A DNA stretch of 42,442 nt from Brachyspira innocens ATCC 29796 (lineage in GTDB: Bacteria > Spirochaetota > Brachyspiria > Brachyspirales > Brachyspiraceae). The stretch spans positions 1 through 42,442 of the forward strand of contig NZ_ARQI01000104.1 of assembly GCF_000384655.1 (NCBI RefSeq), in the 5' to 3' direction. Under the pieces are notes generated by a model. It was not told the origin of the DNA. It made no database searches and saw only the letters and a list, made by a program, of their open reading frames with translations. Below, in pieces: positions 1 through 8,273 of the stretch. The stretch's first letter is position 1, and the number at the start of each line of letters is the position of its first letter. A program made the position numbers and the translations under genes.

Positions 1-158
1 AAGCTTCTAAAATAGGATTAAGATCTAAATATATTGTAACTGTTAAAGATGCTTTGTACTTATCAAAAGAGTGTATACAAAAATATCCTACAAATCAAGT
101 ACCTGAAATTAATGCGATGAAAAGGAATGTGTATTTTCCAATTGCTGTTAGATTGTAA
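1..158 (+). CDS. C-terminal end of an unidentified protein (partial)
   Basis: An open frame is already running at base 3 and ends at the TAA at 156-158, giving about 51 residues that finish in FPIAVRL. The other two forward frames hit stops within the first 15 bases, so this is the only possible continuation of an upstream gene. The fragment is mixed polar and hydrophobic with no motif I recognise (it contains YIVTVKDALYLSKECIQKY). The start lies outside the window. It could also be chance, since the stretch is short. Confidence 0.45.
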   Translation, partial: ASKIGLRSKYIVTVKDALYLSKECIQKYPTNQVPEINAMKRNVYFPIAVRL

Positions 159-264
159 TAGTTTTATAAATATATTAAAATGAGTTTTTTTCATCGTTTT
201 ACATATAAAAATTATTAAATTAATTGCATAATGTGTTGGTTCTTTTTCTTTTTACATTTCACTA

Positions 265-304
265 AATACCGCTTTATCCCGTTAAATCCCGCTTATTCGC
301 TGTT
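265..304. repeat. Degenerate 10-bp tandem repeat
   Basis: Four consecutive 10-bp units read AATACCGCTT, TATCCCGTTA, AATCCCGCTT and ATTCGCTGTT. The first three share the pattern AAT(A/C)CCG(C/T)T. The block is clearly richer in G+C than its surroundings. It may be a relic of an insertion or a protein-binding array. With so few copies it could be chance. Confidence 0.35.
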
Positions 305-424
305 GTGTGATGGTCTATTGCTTGGATTTATCACATACTATTTTACTTCCTAACATTTTTATAATGATGCAGTAAATATTAATACAATTTTTTTCATAGC
401 TAATAATTTTCAAAATATAATTTT

Positions 425-556
425 TTATATATCGAGGCTCAATGATTTTGCTATCATATCCATTGTAACATCCTTATATAGAGTTTTATTAGGCACTACA
501 TTACCATTAAATTGTTTAGGGGTTATTTTTAATTCATTAGTATTTTCTGTATTCAT
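425..556 (-). CDS. Very small hypothetical ORF (43 aa), possibly a gene remnant
   Basis: The frame starts at the ATG at 556-554 and ends at the TAA at 427-425. It begins MNTENTNELKITPKQF and is hydrophilic and protein-like rather than made of simple AT-rich codons. It starts only three bases after the stop codon of the secreted-protein gene at 560. No Shine-Dalgarno sequence precedes it (upstream is GCTGCCTAAAAC), so it would need translational coupling or be the remains of a longer gene. I do not recognise the family. Confidence 0.25.
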   Translation of the reverse strand: MNTENTNELKITPKQFNGNVVPNKTLYKDVTMDMIAKSLSLDI

Positions 557-559
557 GTT

Positions 560-1015
560 TTAGGCAGCTTGTAAAATCATACTTGTTTTATCTAAATATA
601 CTTTTTTATCATCATTATATTTAAATGTTATATACATTCTCACATTTGACATAAGGTTATGCTCTATAGTAAAATAATTGTCTTTATAAACTATATTGCA
701 AATAAGTCCTTCTATATTTTGATTATAGCTTTTAAAAGCAATATTGCCAATATATTTATACTGATTATTTTGTTCTATTTGAAATAAAGAATAATAATAC
801 CAGTAATTATTTTTTAATATTACCATCTCATATGATGAATTATCAGTAAATCTAATTTTTCTAATGGCATAAACTGACAGATCTTTATTGTTTTTTAAAT
901 TTCCATTTTCAGTAAAATATTTTTCATTTACTTTTATAGGTTTGCCGTCAATATTTTGAGAATAAAGATTAAAAGAAAATATAATAACAAATATTAATAC
1001 AAATCTTGTTAACAT
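560..1015 (-). CDS. Small secreted hypothetical protein
   Basis: This encodes about 151 residues beginning MLTRFVLIFVIIFSFNLYSQ, a clear Sec signal peptide with a likely cleavage after the SLYSQ-type end. The mature part is rich in Tyr, Asn and Lys, has alternating hydrophobic residues that suggest a beta-rich fold, and contains a single Cys. The start is chosen at the ATG at 1015. GGAG at 1026-1029 stands 10 nt upstream of it but only 1 nt from the in-frame TTG at 1024, which is therefore too close. It is transcribed toward the repeat-containing interval and has no partner gene. No family recognised; probably periplasmic or outer-membrane associated. Confidence 0.7.
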   Translation of the reverse strand: MLTRFVLIFVIIFSFNLYSQNIDGKPIKVNEKYFTENGNLKNNKDLSVYAIRKIRFTDNSSYEMVILKNNYWYYYSLFQIEQNNQYKYIGNIAFKSYNQNIEGLICNIVYKDNYFTIEHNLMSNVRMYITFKYNDDKKVYLDKTSMILQAA

Positions 1016-1090
1016 AGATAACAAACTCCAAATTATAATAAATGAAGTTATACCCTATAACCCTTTATTTGTCAATATTTAATGATTGTT

Positions 1091-1129
1091 AAAATAAAAA
1101 AGCCATTCCTAAAATATTTAGAAACGGCT
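1091..1129 (-). terminator. Rho-independent terminator after the FlbB-like gene
   Basis: On the minus strand AGCCGTTTCTAAA (1129-1117) pairs with TTTAGGAATGGCT (1113-1101): 13 pairs including two G-U, with a 3-nt loop. A T-rich tract follows (1100-1091). It sits 23 bases past the stop codon at 1153 and separates this gene from the secreted-protein gene. Confidence 0.85.
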
Positions 1130-1152
1130 CATTATTTTTTAGTATATAATTT

Positions 1153-1872
1153 TTATGCTCCCATATCCATTATACCATCATTAAGCATAGCATCATTATT
1201 GTCTGGCATGTATGACGGGAAGTCATTAGGTGAAGAAGGTACTGTATTGTTACCCGGATTGGATCTTGCTTCATATTTCTCTAATATTCTAGCAGCAACA
1301 GTAGCGTCCATCAAACTTAAAAGGTATGAAGTAGTACTGTTTCTTCCTTCAGCAGCAGCTATAGAATCCATTTCAAGAAGTACATCTATTACCAAATCAT
1401 CAGAGCCGTTTGCAGCAAGCTGATTAAGCAAAGCTACAGAGTTTTGAGGAGGCATGCTGTTTATTTTGTTTGCTAAATCTGAAAGTACTAATTGATACTG
1501 TGAAGATTCGTCCATTGTTGCCTGATAATTAGACCAAGCATTTAATAGATTTTGTCTGTCTTGTTCTATCAATTCAGACTGAGTATTTAATTCTAATGCT
1601 CTGCTTGCTATTAGAGATTCCTGAGCCTGTAAATCTTTTTCTCTTAAGTTAAAAGATTCTCTCATTTTATTTAAATCATCTCTTGCAAGTAGAGACATAT
1701 CTTCTACTCTTTGCTTTTGAGTAAATCTGTTAAAAAATCCTGGTACATTAGGAGCTATTTTATTACGCATTAATGTGTAGTAATTCACAACTCCGAAAAT
1801 ATCAAACATATAGAGTAATGCTATAAATGCTATTAAATTGACTATAGTTAAAATTGCTATTTTAAATCTCAT
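1153..1872 (-). CDS. flbB: FlbB-like flagellar membrane protein with MgtE_N-type region
   Basis: The protein has 239 residues. An N-terminal membrane anchor (about residues 5-27) is followed by a long Glu/Gln/Leu-rich stretch (about 60-120) that looks like coiled coil. Next comes a region containing LLNQLAANGSDDLVIDVLLEMDS and AARILEKYEA, which resembles the helical MgtE N-terminal repeat found in spirochaete FlbB and in MotE-type proteins. The tail is Pro/Asn/Asp/Met rich. In Borrelia, FlbB belongs to the collar around the periplasmic flagellar motor. Length and layout fit, but the assignment rests on layout and remembered family features. ATG at 1872 follows AAGG closely. It has its own promoter and terminator, so it appears monocistronic. 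Confidence 0.65.
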   Translation of the reverse strand: MRFKIAILTIVNLIAFIALLYMFDIFGVVNYYTLMRNKIAPNVPGFFNRFTQKQRVEDMSLLARDDLNKMRESFNLREKDLQAQESLIASRALELNTQSELIEQDRQNLLNAWSNYQATMDESSQYQLVLSDLANKINSMPPQNSVALLNQLAANGSDDLVIDVLLEMDSIAAAEGRNSTTSYLLSLMDATVAARILEKYEARSNPGNNTVPSSPNDFPSYMPDNNDAMLNDGIMDMGA

Positions 1873-1904
1873 AACCCTTAATCACCTTATAATATTATTA
1901 CAAC

Positions 1905-1933
1905 ATAATATAGATAAAACAATAATATGTCAA
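1905..1933 (-). promoter_or_regulatory. Sigma-70-type promoter for the FlbB-like gene
   Basis: Minus strand: TTGACA (1933-1928), a 17-nt spacer, then TATTAT (1910-1905). It lies about 33 bases upstream of the start codon at 1872, leaving a short leader. Confidence 0.7.
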
Positions 1934-2017
1934 CTAGATTTTGTTATCATAATTATTATCGTAATAATAAAATATTTAGTTATCATATTTTTTTTATTTT
2001 GTACAAATAAAAATAAT

Positions 2018-2044
2018 AAAAAAAGAGGCTTTTTATTAAGCCCC
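2018..2044 (-). terminator. Rho-independent terminator after satP
   Basis: On the minus strand GGGGCTT (2044-2038) pairs with AAGCCTC (2031-2025) with one G-U pair, a 6-nt loop and a following run of seven T. It lies 27 bases beyond the stop codon at 2071. Confidence 0.75.
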
Positions 2045-2070
2045 TTTTATATATATGCCCTAATTTTATC

Positions 2071-2682
2071 TTATTTCTTAAATATGCCTAGAGGTTTTCC
2101 CACAGGAAGTACAACTCTTCCTAAATTTTTGTTTAAAACTCCAGCAGCAGCACCATAAAAACCTAATAAAGCAGCAGCAAGTTCTGAAATACCAGCTATT
2201 ATTTGAGTTTCTTTTACTGCTATTCCTAAGTAATTTAATGCCATAGCCACTAAAAGTACATCTACAGCAACAAATATGAAGAATAATACTTTATGAGCTT
2301 CAGCAGCACCGAAAGTCAAAGGTCCTACAAGAAATAAATAACCTATACATACAACTCCGAATTGTCTCATATCTATAGTACTTTTCATTTCTTCTCCAAA
2401 TACTCCCAAAGTAGTAAGCCAAATAAAGGCTACAGCTATCCAGAATAATCCGAAAGAACCAAATACTGTTGCCCCAAATACGTTTTCTTTTTTGAAGTCA
2501 ACAATAGCAGCAACAAATTGTGTTATACAGCCAAGAAATATAGCCCAAGGAATAAGCCCTGAAAATCCAGATGTAAGCCCTAATTTTTGCGTTGAAGCTA
2601 CGAATGTTATTACTGCAAGACCAAATAAACCGAAAGGTGCTGGGTCTGCAAGTGTTTGTGTTACTTTTACTTCATTATTCAT
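2071..2682 (-). CDS. satP: Acetate/succinate:H+ symporter, GPR1/FUN34/YaaH (SatP) family
   Basis: The protein has 203 residues and six hydrophobic segments. Residues 12-19 (ADPAPFGL) match the family signature NPAPFGL near the N terminus, and LTFG and NYLG-type loops occur at the usual places. Members of this family carry acetate and succinate across the inner membrane with protons. Length is normal (E. coli SatP is 188 residues). AGGAGT at 2690-2695 is 7 nt before the ATG. It stands alone, with a strong promoter upstream and a terminator downstream. Acetate exchange would suit a fermenting gut anaerobe; that last point is inference. Confidence 0.92.
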   Translation of the reverse strand: MNNEVKVTQTLADPAPFGLFGLAVITFVASTQKLGLTSGFSGLIPWAIFLGCITQFVAAIVDFKKENVFGATVFGSFGLFWIAVAFIWLTTLGVFGEEMKSTIDMRQFGVVCIGYLFLVGPLTFGAAEAHKVLFFIFVAVDVLLVAMALNYLGIAVKETQIIAGISELAAALLGFYGAAAGVLNKNLGRVVLPVGKPLGIFKK

Positions 2683-2713
2683 AATACATACTCCTATATC
2701 CTATTTTTTAAAT

Positions 2714-2741
2714 AGTATAGAAAAAAAAACTGCTATGTCAA
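2714..2741 (-). promoter_or_regulatory. Sigma-70-type promoter for satP
   Basis: Minus strand: a perfect TTGACA (2741-2736), a 16-nt spacer containing nine T in a row, then TATACT (2719-2714). It lies 32 bases upstream of the start codon. Confidence 0.75.
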
Positions 2742-3050
2742 ATTTTATGAACATAAAATGATGAAAAATTTACAAAAAATATTGATTTATGTGATTTTTT
2801 TAATTTTTTATTATTTATTAATTTTAATATATTAATTATGAATTATCATTTAATAATATATATGTTTGTATTTATATGTATTTTATTTTATATTGAGTTC
2901 ACATGTAATATGATAATATAGTTAAAAAATGTAAACGGTTACTTTATTTTTATAAAAAATATTTATATATAATTAATAGATTATTATATACTGTAGAATT
3001 TGGGTATTTAATAGTGTATTATAATATAGAATAATGATAAATTTAGAATA
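2742..3050. other. AT-rich interval with a cre-like dyad at 2929-2942
   Basis: This is non-coding and extremely AT-rich, between the satP promoter and the 3' end of the phosphatase gene. The one notable feature is TGTAAACGGTTACT, a dyad resembling the operators of LacI-family regulators such as CcpA (cre). It is about 190 bases upstream of the satP promoter, with no plus-strand gene that it could serve, so a function is uncertain. I see no terminator for the mrdA operon here. Confidence 0.45.
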
Positions 3051-4205
3051 TTATTCAGTTCTTCTTAACATTATCATACTTATATCATCAGATAATATAT
3101 TGTTTGAGAAAGATTTTAATTCTTTTATTATACATTCTTTTATTACATTAACATCTTTATGTGAATGTTTTATGAATGTATTTTTTAAAAGTTCATCTCC
3201 GAACATTTTGCCATTTTTATCAAATATTTCATAAGCTCCATCAGTAAATATGAATATGATATCATTATGATTTAACTGTATTTTAGTTTCAGTATATTCT
3301 GTATCTTCCATCATACCTATGAGAGGACCTCCTATATCTATTTCCATTGCTTTATCTTTAGTTTTACATATAGGTTTTGGAGATCCTGCAGAAGAGCATA
3401 TTAATTCTCCTGTTTCATTATTATATATTGCGAAAAAAACAGATGCGAATAAATTTTTATCAAAATTTTCTCCTATAAAGAAATTATTCATCTGTTTTAA
3501 AAATTCAGCGGGCTGAGTATTTTTAGAATCTATAATAACATGCGAATCAAAAAAGGATTTTATAAGTATGGTAAGCATACTAGCAGCCACTCCATGACCT
3601 GATACATCTGCAAGAAGTATAGCATACCATCCGTCATTAATCGATTTTATACCGCTATAATCTCCAGACACTTCGTTAGGAGCATAATGAAATATTGACA
3701 TATCATTTTTTGGTATAGAAGTATTACCATAGGAGAGAATAGATTTCTGCAGTTTTGAAGCATATTCAATATCCTGTTTCAATATATTCATATACATAAG
3801 GTTAGATTCTATAGCTTTTTTTAGTCTTATATATGCTTTCATTTTTGCTAATAATATATCGGTGTCCATAGATTTAAGAAAAAAGCCATCAGCGCCGCAT
3901 TCATAAGATTTTAAGCATTCACTTTTATTGTCAGTTGCAGTTAAAAACAAAACGGCTATATTTTTTAATATATTATCATTTTTTATATGTTCAGAAAGCC
4001 TTGAAGCACCTGAATTTGGAAGCATATAATCTACAAGTATGCAGTCTGGTATTTTATCATAAGCCATGTTTAGAGCATCTTCATATGATAGGGCTATATA
4101 AGATAAATACCCCGATTCTTTTAAAAACTTCTGTAAAAAACTTGCATAATCTATATTAGAATCTGCTATTAAAACTTTTTCTGTTAAAATATTACTATTT
4201 TTCAT
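3051..4205 (-). CDS. Response regulator with SpoIIE/RsbU-type PP2C phosphatase output
   Basis: The protein has 384 residues. A receiver domain covers roughly residues 9-130, with acidic D15, phospho-acceptor D59 in ILVDYML, and LFLTATD for the switch Thr. A short helical linker leads to a PPM/SpoIIE serine phosphatase domain (about 150-380), seen in the motifs SGDYSG, LADVSGHGVAASM and FTDGAYE, which hold the metal-binding Asp residues. Such proteins dephosphorylate anti-sigma-factor antagonists when their receiver is phosphorylated. It lies 18 bases after rodA on the same strand, so it is probably the last gene of the mrdA-rodA operon. No sensor kinase, anti-sigma factor or STAS protein is nearby. 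The start at 4205 lacks a strong ribosome site and may depend on coupling. Confidence 0.88.
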   Translation of the reverse strand: MKNSNILTEKVLIADSNIDYASFLQKFLKESGYLSYIALSYEDALNMAYDKIPDCILVDYMLPNSGASRLSEHIKNDNILKNIAVLFLTATDNKSECLKSYECGADGFFLKSMDTDILLAKMKAYIRLKKAIESNLMYMNILKQDIEYASKLQKSILSYGNTSIPKNDMSIFHYAPNEVSGDYSGIKSINDGWYAILLADVSGHGVAASMLTILIKSFFDSHVIIDSKNTQPAEFLKQMNNFFIGENFDKNLFASVFFAIYNNETGELICSSAGSPKPICKTKDKAMEIDIGGPLIGMMEDTEYTETKIQLNHNDIIFIFTDGAYEIFDKNGKMFGDELLKNTFIKHSHKDVNVIKECIIKELKSFSNNILSDDISMIMLRRTE

Positions 4206-4223
4206 ATTAACTGCTTATCAATT

Positions 4224-5540
4224 TTAGTGGACATATCTTCTAGCTTCTACATTAAATATTAAACCTATAGAAATAGAAAAAGTCCATATTGATGACCCTC
4301 CGCTGCTTATAAAAGGCAATGTTAATCCAGTAATAGGCATCATACCTACAACCATGCCTATATTAATTATAACATGGCATAAAAACATGGCAATAACCCC
4401 AGATACTATTAATGCCCCTAATCTATCTTTGGCAAAATATGCTGCCATAGTTCCGCGTATAAATATAACTGCATATGCTAAAACTACTAAAGCACTTCCA
4501 ACAAATCCCCATTCTTCGCATATATTTGAAAATATAAAGTCATTTACCTGCTGCGGTATGAAATTTAATTGAGATTGGCTTCCGCTTAAAAATCCTTCCC
4601 CAAATAATCCTCCGCTTCCTACAGCTATAAGTGACTGTATAATATTATATCCAGAACTTAATCTAGTTAATTGAGGATTCATAAATACTAATAATCTTTG
4701 TTTCTGATATTCTTTTAAACCTATATCAAATATTAAGGCAGCTCCCATACATAAAAATAATACAAAAAATGTAAATGATAAAAGACCTACATATTTGCTG
4801 TTCATATAAAAATTAAGCGTAATTAAAAGAGCAGATACAAAAAGAAATATTCCAGCCAAATATCCTATATATATTCTTTGGGATAAAAAGTTAAAAAGTA
4901 TATTATCTATATCATCAGACATTCTTTTATATTCCAAAAACATAGGTATTGAAAGCCCTACAACACCAATACTTATTAATGCTATAATATATCTAGTAGG
5001 CACACCTCCCACAAAAAGCATTATAAATACTATAAAACAATATACTAATACAGTACCTAAGTCTGGCTGCAATAAAACTAAACCTATAGGTATTGCAATA
5101 AAAACACCAGCTAAAGCAAAGTATTTTATTTCTTTTATTTTATCTCCTATTTGATCTAAATATCCTGCTAAAAATATTATAACTACAATCTTACCAAACT
5201 CAGAAGGCTGCATACCAAATAACCAACTGCTGCTGCCGTTTACAGTAGTTCCAACCCCCGGTATTAATACAAGTATAAGCACCCCAAGCATCGGTATATA
5301 TAAAGACATTCTGTGTTCGGCCAATTTTGTATAGTTAATAAACATACTTATAAATATGAGTACAATTCCAGTAGCACAGAAGAATATAAATTTCAAAAAC
5401 ATCCAGCTAGTTTTACCAGATTCAGGAGAATATGTAGAAGAGTATACAGCTATAGCGCCTGCTACCATTAAAAATACAACAGCTGCTAATATTTTCCAAT
5501 CGAAGACAAATAATTTTTTTAATTCTTTTTTATCATTCAT
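4224..5540 (-). CDS. rodA: RodA, SEDS-family peptidoglycan glycosyltransferase
   Basis: The protein has 438 residues and is an integral membrane protein of the FtsW/RodA/SpoVE family, which polymerises lipid II for cell elongation together with PBP2. Signatures visible are LLQPDLGTVLVY, KQRLLVFMNP, GYNIIQSLIAVGSGGLFG, GSQSQLNFIPQQVNDFIFS and PITGLTLPFISSGGSS near the C terminus. It is about 65 residues longer than E. coli RodA. The excess lies before KQRLLVFMNP (about residues 200-280) and contains what look like two additional membrane segments. The start ATG overlaps the end of mrdA by 8 bases, and the ribosome site AAAGGA lies inside mrdA, so the two are translationally linked. Confidence 0.95.
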   Translation of the reverse strand: MNDKKELKKLFVFDWKILAAVVFLMVAGAIAVYSSTYSPESGKTSWMFLKFIFFCATGIVLIFISMFINYTKLAEHRMSLYIPMLGVLILVLIPGVGTTVNGSSSWLFGMQPSEFGKIVVIIFLAGYLDQIGDKIKEIKYFALAGVFIAIPIGLVLLQPDLGTVLVYCFIVFIMLFVGGVPTRYIIALISIGVVGLSIPMFLEYKRMSDDIDNILFNFLSQRIYIGYLAGIFLFVSALLITLNFYMNSKYVGLLSFTFFVLFLCMGAALIFDIGLKEYQKQRLLVFMNPQLTRLSSGYNIIQSLIAVGSGGLFGEGFLSGSQSQLNFIPQQVNDFIFSNICEEWGFVGSALVVLAYAVIFIRGTMAAYFAKDRLGALIVSGVIAMFLCHVIINIGMVVGMMPITGLTLPFISSGGSSIWTFSISIGLIFNVEARRYVH

Positions 5541-7542
5541 ATTTTATCCTTTCATCTTCATTTGCATCTTTTTTATCTTCTTCTTTTTGCTGTTCTCCGT
5601 CAATATTTTCTGGATTTTCGCCGTTTTCCTGTTCTTCTTTCATTTTTTCTCTTGCTAATCTTATCTGCTCATAAATATACTGCATTCTAGCATATATAAC
5701 GTTTCTAGCCTCAACAGCATTTTCTCCGCCTAATATAGAACGAAGCATTGCAGTAGCAATAGGACCAGCAGTAGCACCACCACCACCACCGCTATGCTCT
5801 AACATAACTGTAACAGCTATCATATCATCAGTAGGTCTAGGATTATAAGGTCCGAATATTGTAACCCAAGTATGGTCTTTACCTTGAGCGTTTTGAGCAG
5901 TACCTGTTTTTGCGGCCAATTTTATATGAGGAGACCAAGCACCATTTCTTGCTGTACCGCCTGATACGGCCATTCTCATACCTTCTTTTACTACTGTAAA
6001 TATGTTTTTATCTATATCTAGCTTTTTGATTATAATTTTATCATTATTGTATATAACTTCATCTGTTTGAGAACTTCTTATTTCTTTAACAACATGAGGT
6101 CTATACATAACTCCGTCATTAATTATAGCTGAAGTAGACATATGTACAGCTATAGGGGTAGCAGACATGTATCCCTGACCTATAACATATTGAATAGTAT
6201 CTCCGTCCCACCAGTATTCTCCGATTTTTCTTCTTTTCCAATCAGCACTAGGAACAACCCCCACTTTTTCACCTGGTAAATCTATACCTGTAATGTCTCC
6301 GAAACCTAGCATTTCAGCATATCTTTTTATGAAGTTAGGACCAAGCTCATATGCCAAGTTATAGAAATATGTATTGCATGAGAACTGAATAGCTCTGTAC
6401 ATATTTACATAACCATGCTGACCAGTACATCTGTAGAACCTATTTTCAAGAAGCATACCGCCTCCGCAGTATCTTGTAGTATTTACTCCTATTCTTTTTT
6501 CAGCTAAAGCTCCTACAGCAGTAACTAGTTTGAATGTTGAAGCTGGTGGGTATCTTCCTCTTATAGCTTTGTTCCAGAATGGATTTGCAGGGTTGTTAAT
6601 AAGTTCTGCGTACTTTTGTCTGTCTATTTTACCTATAAATATATTAGGATCATACCAAGGAGAGCTTACCATTGCTAATATTTCTCCTGTAGTAGGTTTT
6701 GATACTATTACAGTACCTACTTGCCCTCTGATTAGGTCTTCAGCATCCTTTTGTATTTTAGAATCTATGCTTAATATAAGTTTTTTTCCAGGTATAGGCT
6801 TTCCTATTGCAGGGCTTATAGTTTCTTTTACTCTGTTTCTTGAGTCTACTATCCATTGAACATAGCCGTCTATTCCTCTAAGCTCTTTGTCATAAAACTG
6901 TTCAACACCTTCTTTACCTATTACACTGTTTCTTCTGTATCCCTCTGCCTGTTTGCTTTCAAACTCTTCCTGTGATATGTTTCCTATATATCCAAGTACA
7001 TGCGTCATAGTTTCGCCAAGAGGGTAGTGTCTTACCGATTTGCTTCCGTAATAAACCCCTGGATATTCTTCAGACCTCTCTGCCAAATAACTCATTTGTG
7101 CCATGCTTATATTTTCTGATATTTCTACTGATTCATAGCTGTTTTTTGATACTTTTTCTAAACTTGATTTTATATGTCCTAAATCTATATTGAATACTTT
7201 TGAAACTCTGTATAATAATTCCTCTCTCTCAAAATAATTTTTTGGAAGATAAACTGGTATCATATACATTGTGTATGTTTTTATATTTTCAGCTACTATA
7301 ATACCGTTTCTGTCATAAATCTCACCTCTGTATGCATCTATAGGTATTATCTGTTCTTTATTATTTCTTGCCAAACTGTCATAATGTTCATTTTGTATTA
7401 TCTGCAGATAAAATAATCTTAATAACAGCAATGTTGTTACAAGTACCGATATTATAAATACAACTATTAATCTTTTTCTATATTTGAAGTCTTCGCTTAT
7501 AATTTTTTTATCTTTATTTAATTCTATTTCTAAAAAATTCAT
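5533..7542 (-). CDS. mrdA: Penicillin-binding protein 2 (elongation transpeptidase)
   Basis: The protein has 669 residues. A membrane anchor at about 24-46 is followed by the dimerisation/pedestal region (QIIPIDAYRGEIYDRNG, then GKEGVEQFYDKELRGIDG) and the transpeptidase domain. The active-site motifs are PPASTFK (catalytic Ser near 335), SCN (near 387) and KTGTAQ (near 543). It crosslinks peptidoglycan on the periplasmic side and works with RodA, whose gene overlaps it. The last 40 residues are strongly charged (EEQENGENPENIDG and onward), a tail most PBP2 proteins lack. GAAGG lies 7 nt before the ATG at 7542. It is the first gene of the mrdA-rodA-phosphatase operon. Confidence 0.96.
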   Translation of the reverse strand: MNFLEIELNKDKKIISEDFKYRKRLIVVFIISVLVTTLLLLRLFYLQIIQNEHYDSLARNNKEQIIPIDAYRGEIYDRNGIIVAENIKTYTMYMIPVYLPKNYFEREELLYRVSKVFNIDLGHIKSSLEKVSKNSYESVEISENISMAQMSYLAERSEEYPGVYYGSKSVRHYPLGETMTHVLGYIGNISQEEFESKQAEGYRRNSVIGKEGVEQFYDKELRGIDGYVQWIVDSRNRVKETISPAIGKPIPGKKLILSIDSKIQKDAEDLIRGQVGTVIVSKPTTGEILAMVSSPWYDPNIFIGKIDRQKYAELINNPANPFWNKAIRGRYPPASTFKLVTAVGALAEKRIGVNTTRYCGGGMLLENRFYRCTGQHGYVNMYRAIQFSCNTYFYNLAYELGPNFIKRYAEMLGFGDITGIDLPGEKVGVVPSADWKRRKIGEYWWDGDTIQYVIGQGYMSATPIAVHMSTSAIINDGVMYRPHVVKEIRSSQTDEVIYNNDKIIIKKLDIDKNIFTVVKEGMRMAVSGGTARNGAWSPHIKLAAKTGTAQNAQGKDHTWVTIFGPYNPRPTDDMIAVTVMLEHSGGGGGATAGPIATAMLRSILGGENAVEARNVIYARMQYIYEQIRLAREKMKEEQENGENPENIDGEQQKEEDKKDANEDERIKYE

Positions 7543-7576
7543 GCATAAACCTTCTTAAAGAATTTATATAAGTAAT

Positions 7577-7603
7577 ATTATACTAACAAAAAATTTTTAT
7601 CAA
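7577..7603 (-). promoter_or_regulatory. Probable promoter of the mrdA operon
   Basis: Minus strand: TTGATA (7603-7598), a 15-nt spacer, then TATAAT (7582-7577). It is 34 bases upstream of the mrdA start. The spacer is short, so the -35 assignment is less certain than the -10. Confidence 0.5.
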
Positions 7604-7666
7604 TACTATAAGTAACGGTATTTTTTACTGTATTATTAACATTATTATTTATTTATATAATAGAAT

Positions 7667-7707
7667 GTTTCAGCATTAAAAATAATTAATATTTAAAATA
7701 CTGAAAC
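7667..7707. repeat. Inverted repeat (11-bp arms) between the redox cluster and mrdA
   Basis: GTTTCAGCATT (7667-7677) and AATACTGAAAC (7697-7707) pair at 10 of 11 positions around a 19-nt AT-rich centre that can also fold. It is 45 bases past the stop codon of the last redox-cluster gene and upstream of the mrdA promoter. There is no T tract on the minus strand, so it may be an RNA-end-stabilising hairpin or a protein-binding dyad rather than a standard terminator. Confidence 0.55.
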
Positions 7708-7751
7708 AAATAATTTTATAATTGAAAATATTATAAACAGTTATATTAATT

Positions 7752-8249
7752 TTATTTTAAATACTTATGATATTCATTTAAATCCAAATTATCAGTACTA
7801 GCCTGATATATGCAATATGGATTTTCTACTTTTAAGCCTAAATATTTAAAACTTGTGTTTATAGGAGATAGTATAGTATTAATACCAAACTCCAAAGAAT
7901 CATAAAAAGATTTCTCTCCGCCTGCAGTAGTAATTATTTGAAAAGTTTTGCCTTCTAAACATTTGCTTTCACTTCCATAGAGTATATCAGTTAAAACAGT
8001 ATCCTCCCATTCTTTTAATAGACTTGGAGTACTGAACCAAAATAATGGAAATTGAAATACTATTTTTTCATGTTCTTTTAATAAAGATATTTCTGACTTC
8101 ACATTTTCCTTACTTATTTTATTATCTTTATATATTTCATTTAAATTATGAATTGTGATATCTTTAAAATCTTTTATCGATTCTAATAATTTACGATTAA
8201 CCTTTGAATCATTCCAATAGGTATGTGAAAAAATTATAAGTGTTTTCAT
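7752..8249 (-). CDS. NAD(P)H:quinone oxidoreductase/KefF-like flavoprotein (Flavodoxin_2)
   Basis: The protein has 165 residues, with no signal peptide, so it is cytoplasmic. It starts MKTLIIFSHTYWNDSKVNRKL, the FMN/FAD phosphate-binding loop of this family. It also contains IVFQFPLFWFSTPSLLKEWEDTVL, the typical FP.(Y/F)W...P..LK.W.D motif, and the TTAGG loop. These enzymes pass two electrons from NAD(P)H to quinones or reactive carbonyl compounds. AAGGAG is 10 nt before the start. It is the last gene of the redox cluster, 24 bases after the DUF4405 gene, and may be the cytosolic electron source for it (inference). Confidence 0.87.
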   Translation of the reverse strand: MKTLIIFSHTYWNDSKVNRKLLESIKDFKDITIHNLNEIYKDNKISKENVKSEISLLKEHEKIVFQFPLFWFSTPSLLKEWEDTVLTDILYGSESKCLEGKTFQIITTAGGEKSFYDSLEFGINTILSPINTSFKYLGLKVENPYCIYQASTDNLDLNEYHKYLK

Positions 8250-8273
8250 TTTATTTTTCTCCTTTTTGATATA

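Larger units (their letters stand above)
159..559. other. Gene-poor interval with short repeats and one tiny ORF
   Basis: About 400 bases separate the partial plus-strand gene from the end of the minus-strand gene at 560. The stretch is AT-rich except for 265-304, which has a short degenerate repeat. A 43-codon minus-strand ORF lies at 425-556. No promoter or terminator is convincing here. Confidence 0.5.

Noticed and set aside
1838-2158. Plus-strand ORF between the FlbB-like gene and satP
   Set aside because: It covers parts of two better genes, a promoter and a terminator; the translation is low-complexity Ile/Leu.
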